Origin: Ferrovum sp.
GTDB lineage: Bacteria > Pseudomonadota > Gammaproteobacteria > Burkholderiales > Ferrovaceae
Length of the DNA: 7,892 nucleotides
Assembly (NCBI GenBank): GCA_027450105.1
Contig: DAIDKJ010000054.1
Span: 1-7,892 of the forward strand
Direction of reading: 5' to 3'
Position numbers and translations under genes: made by a program. Below, piece after piece: positions 1 through 6,570 of this stretch. Position 1 is the first letter of the stretch. Each line of letters begins with the position of its first letter. The notes below the pieces were generated by a model. The model saw only the letters and a program-made list of their open reading frames with translations. It had not been told where the DNA came from and did no database searches.

Positions 1-204
1 CACGCGCGACGCAAACCGTCGGTTTCGTGCTTGAGGGATCTGTTTGCGGCCAAGGCTGTTTTAATTCAGGGGCAGAACACCAGGACAGGTGACGTGCCCA
101 AGGATCCGAATTCAAGGTTTTGGTACGCATGCTGCCATTATTCCACAACCGGTGGTATTCTCGGCGCATGTCTTTTATCAACCTGGCGCATCACAAAGCC
201 CCTG
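1..204 (+). other. Leader region upstream of the TerC-family gene with inverted repeats
   Basis: I recognise no gene here. The reading frame of the downstream gene stays open back to position 1, but its residues before position 205 resemble no membrane-protein N-terminus. Two pairings stand out. One is a local hairpin, 63-112: 63-67 with 108-112, 70-74 with 95-99, and 78-81 with 88-91 around a six-base loop. The other pairs 66-73 (TCAGGGGC) perfectly with 198-205 (GCCCCTGA), immediately before and into the start codon. The two share bases 67 and 70-73, so they exclude each other. A weaker stem joins 116-123 and 143-150 with one mismatch. A possible extended -10 (TG-N-TTTAAT) lies at 57-65. 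If it is real, transcription would start around 72 and the start-codon pairing would be largely lost. YjbE-type TerC genes often follow a yybP-ykoY manganese riboswitch, but I cannot find its conserved bases here. Confidence 0.35.
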
Positions 205-900
205 ATGAGTGAGTTTTTTACAGGCGAGTTCTGGCTGGCATTGCTCCAGATCATCAGCCTCAACCTGATTCTCAGTGGGGATAATGCCGCCGTCATTGCC
301 TTGGCTGCCAAGGACTTGCGTCCCACCCAACGACGCTGGGCCGTGTGGTTGGGTGGGGTGGGCGGGGTACTGTTGCGGGTGCTGCTCACCGTGGTGGCAG
401 TAAAGGTGCTGGCCTGGTCCTATGTGCAGACCCTGGGGGCGCTGTTGCTCTTTTGGGTGGCTTGGCGCTTGGTGGCAGAACCCCGGATCGGGGAACAACA
501 AACCCCACTTCAGAACGCTTCCCAGGTGGCCTCATCAGGTCTTGGGCGCGCCATCTGGACGATTGTTGTGGCCGATCTGGTCATGAGTCTGGACAATGTA
601 CTCAGCCTGGCAGCCGTGGCCCGGGGGAACTGGGGTTTGCTGGTTCTGGGGCTGTTAACCAGCGTGCCCATCATCTTGCTGGGAAGTGAACTATTGATGC
701 GCCTCATGCGCCGCTATCCCGCCGTGATCTTTCTGGGTGGGGGTTTGTTGGGGTATGTGGCTGGGGACATGCTGTTATCGGATCCCGCCTGGGTGCAGAT
801 GCATTGGGTGCATGAACCCTGGATTCATCATGCGCTTCCCGTGGTGTTGGCCATCTTGATGATCGGCCTGGGGTTGCGCCACGCAAAGGGCGTTTCCTGA
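205..900 (+). CDS. TerC/YjbE-family integral membrane protein (putative metal-ion exporter)
   Basis: The 231-residue product is almost wholly hydrophobic, with about seven predicted membrane segments. It shows the TerC-family acidic signatures: LSGDNA near residues 23-28 in the first helix and MSLDNV at 127-132 in the fourth, which place D26/N27 and D130/N131 within the membrane. A third acidic residue, D188, lies in GYVAGDML. The family belongs to the LysE-like transporters; several TerC/Alx/YjbE members are linked to manganese export or metal loading of exported proteins, and the substrate here is inferred. A histidine-rich loop (H200, H203, H208, H209) precedes the last helix and could bind metal. 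I chose ATG 205 because its N-terminus (MSEFFTGEFWLALLQII) matches the family and the upstream residues do not. No Shine-Dalgarno sequence precedes it; the bases before it are CCCCTG. Family confidence is high, substrate confidence low. Confidence 0.85.
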   Translation: MSEFFTGEFWLALLQIISLNLILSGDNAAVIALAAKDLRPTQRRWAVWLGGVGGVLLRVLLTVVAVKVLAWSYVQTLGALLLFWVAWRLVAEPRIGEQQTPLQNASQVASSGLGRAIWTIVVADLVMSLDNVLSLAAVARGNWGLLVLGLLTSVPIILLGSELLMRLMRRYPAVIFLGGGLLGYVAGDMLLSDPAWVQMHWVHEPWIHHALPVVLAILMIGLGLRHAKGVS

Positions 901-914
901 GCCTGCAAGCCCTT

Positions 915-935
915 CTAAAAAAAAAGATTTTTTAG
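915..935 (+). repeat. A/T-rich perfect inverted repeat after the TerC gene
   Basis: CTAAAAAA (915-922) and TTTTTTAG (928-935) form an eight-base-pair stem with a five-base loop, 14 bases after the TerC stop. It lacks the GC-rich stem of a classical intrinsic terminator, although the T run makes weak termination possible. A second small hairpin (GGAG 939-942 with CTCC 948-951) follows. The whole 901-992 gap holds no gene. Confidence 0.4.
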
Positions 936-992
936 TCTGGAGATTTACTCCACTATGGGAGCTTGACAACCCGAGGATCGCCCGGACTTGCA

Positions 993-2384
993 ATGTTGGA
1001 CACTGGCTTCACAGAGCTGTCGTTACCCATGCTGCTGGCAGGGCTCAAATCGGCCTTGGATTTGACCGACACGTATGTATATCTGAAGGACAACCAGGGG
1101 CGCTATCTCTACGTCAACCAAAAAGTCCAAACCCTGTTTGGCCGTTGCGAGCAACAGATCATCGGTCTGGATGATAGCCATTTCTTTGATCTGCCCCAGG
1201 CCCGGGCCCTCATGGATAATGACCGCCTGGTGCTGGATGAAGGACGAGCGATCGAACGGGAAGAAAAAAACGTCGTCAAAGCCACTGGCGAAACGCGTTA
1301 TTACTGGTCCGTCAAAAAACCCTTGCGCGATGCTCAGCAACGGATCATTGGTTTGTATGGGGTTTCCACCGATATCACCGATCAAAAAAACGCCAGGCTC
1401 ACCCTGCGGGATCGGAAGTCCCAGCTCGAAGCCATTATCGAACACTCGTTTTCAGCCCTATCCCTCAAAACCATCGAGGGCCGCTATGTGCTGGCCAATT
1501 CCCTCATGCAGCGCCTGCATGGATTCTCCGCGGCGCATTTTTGCGACAAAACTGACCATGACCTGCTTCCGGAACCTTTAGCCAACCGGATCCGCGAAGA
1601 GGACTTGCGGGCGCTGAATTCCCTGTCCTGCCACTGTATCGAAGAGCAGTTTGTCATCGACGCACAGCCCCGTCATTTCGAGTCGCATATTTTTCCCGTG
1701 CTGGATGAAACCGGACAGCCGCGCTTTGTAGGTCGCATTTCCATGGACATGACCGAGCGCAAGCAGAATGAACTGCAGAATCAGGTGTATATGCGGGAAC
1801 TGCAAGAATCCATGCGGGGGGCTTTGCAGGCAGTAGCCAACATGGTGGAAGCACGTGATCCCTACACGGCGGGACATGAACGTCGCGTAGGCATTCTGGC
1901 GGCGGATATTGCACGGGAAATGGGCTGGCCCGAAAAGAAATGCCAGGATATGGAACTGATCGGTTTGGTGCACGATATCGGCAAGATTGCCGTACCCATC
2001 GATATTTTGTCCAAACCAGGTAAATTGACCCCGCTGGAATATGATCTGGTGAAATTACACGTGGATACGGGCTACCAAATTTTGAAGGATATGACCTTTT
2101 CGCTGCCCATTGCCCAGATCGTTTTGCAACATCATGAACGTCTGGATGGCAGTGGCTATCCCTACGGGTTGGTGGGGGCCGAGATTCTACCGGAAGCCAA
2201 AGTATTGGCGGTGGCGGATGTGGTGGAGTCCATGGCGTCGCATCGTCCCTATCGTCCGGCGCTGGGACTGGCCCCGGCGTCTCGTGAAATCCGTGCGCAG
2301 CGAGGCAGGTTATACGACGAGGAAGTAGTGGATGCCTTTTTGCGTTTGATGCTCAAGGCCGACTATCATTTTCCGGTGGAGTGA
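993..2384 (+). CDS. PAS-PAS-HD-GYP cyclic di-GMP phosphodiesterase
   Basis: The 463-residue protein is predicted to hydrolyse cyclic di-GMP under control of two N-terminal sensory domains. PAS 1 spans about residues 20-132 (YVYLKDNQGRYLYVN, ending GVSTDITDQK). PAS 2 spans about 146-258 (SLKTIEGRYVLANS, ending ISMDMTERK). A short helical linker leads to the HD-GYP domain, about 270-455. The catalytic motifs look intact: GHERR (H295), the HD pair in VHDIGK (H327, D328), H356, and HHERLDGSGYP at 380-390. There are no membrane segments, so it is probably cytoplasmic. PAS domains bind haem, flavin or small ligands; no haem or flavin motif is evident. ATG 993 was chosen over TTG 963, with GAGGA at 973-977 as a rather distant ribosome site. 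ATG 1029 would also leave PAS 1 intact. The protein shares its C-terminal motif (SHRPYRPALGL) with the convergent neighbour, so the two are HD-GYP paralogues with different sensors. Confidence 0.9.
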   Translation: MLDTGFTELSLPMLLAGLKSALDLTDTYVYLKDNQGRYLYVNQKVQTLFGRCEQQIIGLDDSHFFDLPQARALMDNDRLVLDEGRAIEREEKNVVKATGETRYYWSVKKPLRDAQQRIIGLYGVSTDITDQKNARLTLRDRKSQLEAIIEHSFSALSLKTIEGRYVLANSLMQRLHGFSAAHFCDKTDHDLLPEPLANRIREEDLRALNSLSCHCIEEQFVIDAQPRHFESHIFPVLDETGQPRFVGRISMDMTERKQNELQNQVYMRELQESMRGALQAVANMVEARDPYTAGHERRVGILAADIAREMGWPEKKCQDMELIGLVHDIGKIAVPIDILSKPGKLTPLEYDLVKLHVDTGYQILKDMTFSLPIAQIVLQHHERLDGSGYPYGLVGAEILPEAKVLAVADVVESMASHRPYRPALGLAPASREIRAQRGRLYDEEVVDAFLRLMLKADYHFPVE

Positions 2385-2418
2385 CCTGGCGAAGCGATCG
2401 GTATCGAGTGGCTCAGAT

Positions 2419-4065
2419 TTATGTGGGAATGTTGTACCCCTTCTCCTCAAACAGTCGTAGGCAGGCCGCTACCACCAGTGGGTCGAACTGGGTTCCGCTG
2501 TGACTGCGAATCTCTTCCAGAGCGGGTTCCAGCCCCAGTGCCGGACGATAGGGGCGGTGCGAATACATGGCTTCCAGCACGTCCGCCACGGCGATGATCT
2601 TTGCACCCAAACATATTTCCTGGTTTTTGAGCCCCAGGGGATATCCCGAACCGTCCAGGCGTTCGTGATGCTGATGGATCATGCGTGCAATGGGCCAGGG
2701 AAATTTGATGTTTTTCAACACATCGAAGCCATTTTGCGGGTGGGTTTTTACCAGGCTGTATTCCAGTTCGTTCAACCGTCCCGGCTTGGTCAGGATTTCG
2801 GCGGGTATGTGAATTTTGCCGATGTCGTGAATCTGGGCTGCCAGGTAGATGCCATGGATTTCATCGGCGGTAAGCCCCATTTCCTCGGCAATGCTGCGGG
2901 AGATCTCGGCCACGCGCTGTTGGTGGCCCGACGTGTAGCGATCCCGCATCTCCATGGTGGCAGACATGGCGGAAATGGTACCTTCCAGGCTTTCCATCAG
3001 GCGCTCGGAGCTCTGTTCCTGAAGGAGGCGCGTGCGCAGGGAAACGATTCCGAAGGCCAGATCCTTGGACAGTTGATCCAATAACTCGATTTCTGTGGTG
3101 GAAAAGCCATCTTCCTGGCGAGAATAGATGGTCATGACTCCTAGCACCTGATGGAATGACACCAGTGGCAGGGCCAGCACCGAACGATAGCCCAATTGTT
3201 GCGCATGCCTGCGCCATACGGCGTAATCGGGATCGGTCAGGGCATTTTTGATAAGTGCGGGGTGTTGCGTTTTGATGGCCATGCCCGAGGGGCCACGCCC
3301 GTGTTCGGTATCGCCCCAGGACACCTGATCGCGCTCCACATACTGAATGTAGTTACCGGCATGGGTGATTGGCTTGATGGTTTTGGCCTCATCCAACTCC
3401 TTGTAACCGACCCAGACAAACTGATAACCGGCATTTTCGATGATGATCTGACACATCTCGCGCAGCAATTGTGTTTCGTCCACAGCATGGATCAGGACTT
3501 CATTGCACAGGCTGATGGTTTCCAGAGCGCGATTGACCCGCTGCAGATCCTGGTTGGCAAGAACCAGATCCTGGGTGCGTGCACTCACGCGTTCTTCCAG
3601 TTGTTGATTGGCCACTGTCAACGCTTCTTCCACCTGTTTGCGCCGGGCCACCTCGTCCCGTAGTTGTTGATTCATCTGTTCCAGATCGGTGCGGGAGGGA
3701 ATCGACAGGGCAAAGGGAATGATGCGCCACAGAACAATGGCCGAGAGAACAGATACCAGGGCTGTGAGCGCTTTGACGCTGGCATCGGTCCAGTAGTTGG
3801 CTTGCCAGATCGTGGTGACTGCAATCAGATGGGTCGAGCCACAAGCCAGAACGAACACGCCAAACAACGAGAAGACCCAGCGCAAGGGGAGATCCTTGCG
3901 CTTGCGTACAAAGTACCACAGGGTGAAGGGAATGGAGTAATACGATGCGGCAATCAACGTGTCGGAAATCACGTATGTCCACAGCAAGGAGGGAGTCCAC
4001 AGAAAACAGTACCCGTGGGGCATAAACCCTGAGGTGAACGTGTCGTGAAGCTCTGGAGTCATCAT
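2419..4065 (-). CDS. Ethylene-receptor-like membrane domain-GAF-HD-GYP phosphodiesterase
   Basis: This 548-residue protein begins with a three-helix domain (about residues 31-53, 63-86 and 98-120) that closely resembles the ethylene-binding domain of plant ETR1. D35, Y42, I45, P46, C75 and H79 have exactly the spacing of ETR1 D25, Y32, I35, P36, C65 and H69; the Cys and His ligate Cu(I) in ETR1. Surrounding residues also match (ISD, YYSIP, YFVRK, RWV, CGSTHLI). A charged coiled coil (about 125-180), a GAF domain (about 184-349, GRGPSGMAI, then YRSVLALPL) and a C-terminal HD-GYP domain (about 352-544) follow. HDIGK (H413, D414, K417) and HHERLDGSGYP (466-476) are intact, so cyclic di-GMP hydrolysis is expected. 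The start at 4065 is fixed by AAGGAG six bases upstream; an ATG at 4083 lies upstream of that site. The gene lies 42 bases after the MaoC-Pta stop. Copper/ethylene binding is inferred by homology, and another small ligand is possible. Confidence 0.9.
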   Translation of the reverse strand: MMTPELHDTFTSGFMPHGYCFLWTPSLLWTYVISDTLIAASYYSIPFTLWYFVRKRKDLPLRWVFSLFGVFVLACGSTHLIAVTTIWQANYWTDASVKALTALVSVLSAIVLWRIIPFALSIPSRTDLEQMNQQLRDEVARRKQVEEALTVANQQLEERVSARTQDLVLANQDLQRVNRALETISLCNEVLIHAVDETQLLREMCQIIIENAGYQFVWVGYKELDEAKTIKPITHAGNYIQYVERDQVSWGDTEHGRGPSGMAIKTQHPALIKNALTDPDYAVWRRHAQQLGYRSVLALPLVSFHQVLGVMTIYSRQEDGFSTTEIELLDQLSKDLAFGIVSLRTRLLQEQSSERLMESLEGTISAMSATMEMRDRYTSGHQQRVAEISRSIAEEMGLTADEIHGIYLAAQIHDIGKIHIPAEILTKPGRLNELEYSLVKTHPQNGFDVLKNIKFPWPIARMIHQHHERLDGSGYPLGLKNQEICLGAKIIAVADVLEAMYSHRPYRPALGLEPALEEIRSHSGTQFDPLVVAACLRLFEEKGYNIPT

Positions 4066-4071
4066 GTTCAG

Positions 4072-4077
4072 CTCCTT
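4072..4077 (-). promoter_or_regulatory. Ribosome binding site AAGGAG of the ethylene-receptor-like gene
   Basis: Read on the minus strand, AAGGAG is followed by six bases and then ATGATG. It is the clearest Shine-Dalgarno sequence among the minus-strand genes. It selects the start at 4065 rather than the upstream in-frame ATG at 4083. Confidence 0.8.
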
Positions 4078-4086
4078 ATCCAAGTT

Positions 4087-4106
4087 GGGGGGCGCGAAAT
4101 TCCCCC
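4087..4106 (-). terminator. GC-rich hairpin between maoC-pta and the ethylene-receptor-like gene
   Basis: On the minus strand, five G (4106-4102) can pair with C residues within 4092-4087, enclosing AATTTCGCG. The hairpin begins two bases after the MaoC-Pta stop. No T run follows (AACTTGG comes next), so it may be an attenuator, an mRNA-stabilising 3' end or an insignificant repeat rather than a true intrinsic terminator. Confidence 0.3.
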
Positions 4107-4107
4107 A

Positions 4108-5559
4108 TCAGGTAGTGGGATGTTGCCAAGCCTGTCGTGGATGGTCACGGCGGGCGTTATAGGCCACCAATTGGGCCAGCAAGGCCGAGGCAACCCGGGC
4201 CATGGGTCCGTCGGCGCGGCTGGTGAGGGCAATGGGCACGCGCGCGCCAAGTACGAGGCCCGAGCCACTACCACCAGCCAGATATTCCAGTTGTTTGGCT
4301 AGCATATTACCGGATTCAAAATCCGGAACCACCAGAATATCGGCGTCACCGGAAACGACCGAGGAAATATGCTTGATTTGTGCCGCCTGCAGGGAGATGG
4401 CATTATCAAAGGCCAGCGGACCGTCCAGGATTCCTCCCGTGATCTGGCCCCGTGCGGCCATTTTACACAGTGCCGCCGCATCCAGCGTGGAGGGAACGTG
4501 GGGGTTGACGGTTTCCACTGCGGATAAAATGGCCACCTTGGGGGTTTTTATCCCCAACACATGGGCAAAATCGATGGCGTTTTGCACGATGTCGATTTTT
4601 TCCGGTAACGTAGGCCGAATGTTGAGTGCTGCATCGGTAATGAGCAGGGGCTTGGCATACAGCGGGACGTCAAAGCGAAAGACGTGGGACATGCGCCGTT
4701 TGGTGCGCAGCTCCCGCCGTGCCAACACGGCATGGATGAGTTCGTCGGTGTGCAGGCTGCCTTTCATGAGGATTTCTGCCTCTCCCTGGGCCGCTAGCGC
4801 TGCTCCTCTTTCCGCCGCCGCGTGGCTATGGGCCACGGAAATGATTTCGGCGGCGCCCAGATCGATGCCGTTTTCCTCTGCCAGACGGCGAATGCGTTCC
4901 TCCGGACCAATCAACAGTGGGATGATCAGTCCATGGCGCGCCGAGTCCATGGCGCCACTCAAGGATTCCATGTCGCAGGGATGCACCACGGCACAGCGCA
5001 AGGCGGGCAGATTTTCCCCCAAGGCCAGCAGGGTTTTGAACCGGGCTTCGGGATCAAAGAGCTGAATGTGAGGGGTACTGGCGCGGGGAAGCCGGACTTT
5101 TTGCGTCGGGGCCAGTACTTTTGCCGTGCCGTACAACACGCGTTCCCCTTTCTGATTGACCAACAGGCAGTCCAGTTCCACGCGCTTTTTGACCTCATCC
5201 AGGCTGATGACCGTGGCTGAGACATCCAGCGTATCCCCAATGCGCACAGGTTTGGTGAAATGTAAATTCTGTTCCAGATAGATGGTGCCCGGGCCCGGAA
5301 AGCGGGTGCCGAGCAAGGCGGAAATCAGAGCGCCGCCCCACATCCCATGGGCAATCACGCCATGAAACAGGGTTTCATTGGCATATACCGGGTCCAGATG
5401 CGCCGGGTTGGTGTCGCCCGAGACTGCGGCAAAGGCCTGAATGTCGGCCAGTGTAAGCGTGCGTAGCATGCGGGCACTCATGCCGATTTGCAATTCGTCG
5501 AAGGTGATGTTTTCCAGCCATTCCTGGCTGGTTTCTGCATCGTGTAGGGTTGAGTTCAT
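4108..5559 (-). CDS. MaoC-like hydratase / phosphate acetyl(butyryl)transferase fusion
   Basis: The 483-residue protein has two enzymatic parts. Residues about 15-155 form a MaoC-type hot-dog domain carrying the (R)-specific enoyl-CoA hydratase motif SGDTNPAHLD, with D49 and H54 as likely catalytic residues, followed by GVIAHGM. Residues about 165-475 are a phosphate acetyl/butyryltransferase domain; its C-terminal signature includes SGDADILVVPDFESGNML (403-420) and GGSGSGLVLGAR. The family catalyses acyl-CoA + phosphate to acyl-phosphate + CoA; the MaoC part would hydrate enoyl-CoA. This fusion is known in proteobacteria and annotated as bifunctional enoyl-CoA hydratase/phosphate acetyltransferase. 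The ATG at 5559 lacks a clear Shine-Dalgarno sequence, but no nearby in-frame start is better. It lies 88 bases downstream of fabI on the same strand, suggesting co-transcription. Acetate kinase, the usual partner enzyme, is not in the window. Acyl-chain specificity cannot be read from the sequence. Confidence 0.9.
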   Translation of the reverse strand: MNSTLHDAETSQEWLENITFDELQIGMSARMLRTLTLADIQAFAAVSGDTNPAHLDPVYANETLFHGVIAHGMWGGALISALLGTRFPGPGTIYLEQNLHFTKPVRIGDTLDVSATVISLDEVKKRVELDCLLVNQKGERVLYGTAKVLAPTQKVRLPRASTPHIQLFDPEARFKTLLALGENLPALRCAVVHPCDMESLSGAMDSARHGLIIPLLIGPEERIRRLAEENGIDLGAAEIISVAHSHAAAERGAALAAQGEAEILMKGSLHTDELIHAVLARRELRTKRRMSHVFRFDVPLYAKPLLITDAALNIRPTLPEKIDIVQNAIDFAHVLGIKTPKVAILSAVETVNPHVPSTLDAAALCKMAARGQITGGILDGPLAFDNAISLQAAQIKHISSVVSGDADILVVPDFESGNMLAKQLEYLAGGSGSGLVLGARVPIALTSRADGPMARVASALLAQLVAYNARRDHPRQAWQHPTT

Positions 5560-5647
5560 AGGGGAGCCGTGTGTAGAAGGAAAGATGGGTGGTCTGTTTA
5601 CTAGATCGATGTGCCTTGGCGACTGGGGTGCTGAAAGGGGGTGGTTA

Positions 5648-6421
5648 TCAGGCGATGGCGTGATAACCGGCGTCCACGAAAATGGTTTGCCCGGTCATGC
5701 CGGAGGCGGCGTCACTGCAGAGAAAACAGCTGAGCCGGGCAATCTCTGGCAGGGTAACCAGGCGCTTGAGGGGAGCACGGGTCTTCGCTTGAAGAATCAG
5801 TTCGTCAAAGGCCTCGATGCCCGATGCTGCGCGTGTCAGGATCGGTCCGGGGGAAACCGCATGCACGCGAATGCCTTGTGGCCCCAATTCCATGGCCATG
5901 TAGCGCACCAGGGATTCCAGGGCTGCTTTCACCGGACCCATCAGCCCGTAATGGGCTACAGCGTTGTCTGCTCCCAGATAGGTCATGGTCACCATGCTTC
6001 CCCCCGCGCTCATGTGGGGAGCACAGAGTTTTGCCAGAGTGGCGAAAGAGTGACAGGAGACTTCCATGGCGCGAGAAAACCCAATGCTGCTGCTATCGAT
6101 CACATGACCATGCAGATCGGCCAAAGGAGCCCAGGCAATGGAATGAATCACGAAATCCAGGTGCCCCAAAGCGGCTGCTGCCTGCTCAACCGCTGCCTCG
6201 AGCTCTCCTTCGTGTTCCACGTCGCAGGTGAGTAACTGGATTCCTGATGCCGTGGTGAGAGGCTCCACAAACGGCCGGGCCTTGTCATTCAAACAGGTGG
6301 CCACCAGCCGGGCGCCCTGTTGCGAGGCCTCCTGGGCACAGCCCCAGGCGATGCTATGTTCGTTTGCCAAGCCAATGATCAGGCCGTTTTTTCCAGCCAG
6401 ACTGTAAGGTGAACTAGACAT
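5648..6421 (-). CDS. fabI: Enoyl-[acyl-carrier-protein] reductase (NADH), FabI type
   Basis: The 257-residue protein is a divergent short-chain dehydrogenase/reductase of the FabI class. It reduces the trans-2-enoyl-ACP double bond in the last step of each fatty-acid elongation cycle in the cytoplasm. The N-terminal cofactor motif is the FabI form (GLANEHSIAWG, residues 17-27), not the TGxxxGIG of ordinary SDRs. The active site is YLGADN with Y148, then Y158-x6-K165 (YGLMGPVK), corresponding to Y146, Y156 and K163 of E. coli FabI. The C-terminus (AASGI, FLCSD, GMTGQTIFVDAGY) is also typical, and the length is near the usual 260. ATG 6421 puts the fold at residue 7 and has GGGG seven bases upstream. 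An in-frame GTG at 6466 would add 15 residues of no apparent structure and sits close behind a terminator. Pairing with the MaoC-Pta fusion suggests this may be an accessory FabI serving acyl metabolism rather than the housekeeping copy. Confidence 0.9.
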   Translation of the reverse strand: MSSSPYSLAGKNGLIIGLANEHSIAWGCAQEASQQGARLVATCLNDKARPFVEPLTTASGIQLLTCDVEHEGELEAAVEQAAAALGHLDFVIHSIAWAPLADLHGHVIDSSSIGFSRAMEVSCHSFATLAKLCAPHMSAGGSMVTMTYLGADNAVAHYGLMGPVKAALESLVRYMAMELGPQGIRVHAVSPGPILTRAASGIEAFDELILQAKTRAPLKRLVTLPEIARLSCFLCSDAASGMTGQTIFVDAGYHAIA

Positions 6422-6474
6422 GGTGTGGCCCCGCACGGATTGAGATGAAGAAGGCATCAGAGCCACAAGTAACC

Positions 6475-6495
6475 AAAAATGACGCGTGAAGCGTC
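6475..6495 (-). terminator. Intrinsic terminator downstream of the tRNA-Arg gene
   Basis: On the minus strand, GACGC (6495-6491), the loop TTCAC and GCGTC (6485-6481) are followed by ATTTTT. The perfect five-base-pair GC-rich stem plus T run fits a rho-independent terminator. It would end the tRNA transcript about 75 bases after the CCA and separate it from fabI, whose promoter should then lie near or after this hairpin; I cannot identify that promoter. Confidence 0.65.
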
Positions 6496-6570
6496 TTTCT
6501 GCGTATTGGGCGACCTGATGCAGCTTTCGATGCTAGCATAATCCCGATGACCGTGTCTGTTGCAGGGCCC

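Noticed and set aside
31..204. Longer TerC-family protein starting at TTG 31
   Set aside because: The extra 58 residues are polar, cysteine-containing and unlike any family N-terminus. ATG 205 begins just where family similarity begins.
1..204. yybP-ykoY manganese riboswitch before the TerC gene
   Set aside because: I looked for the conserved GGGGAGUAG, GACAU and CAAGAC-type bases and did not find them. The GGGGCAG at 69-75 is not enough.
963..968. Perfect -35 hexamer TTGACA before the PAS-HD-GYP gene
   Set aside because: No acceptable -10 lies 16-18 bases downstream, and such a promoter would start at or after the preferred start codon.
5441..6235. Long plus-strand open frame opposite fabI and the start of maoC-pta
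   Set aside because: Its translation shows no domain and it is antisense to two well-recognised enzymes with intact catalytic residues, so it is a shadow frame.
6530..6539. Palindrome ATGCTAGCAT between the tRNA and fabI
   Set aside because: It is a single ten-base palindrome with no second copy, no loop and no matching operator I recognise. It may be chance.
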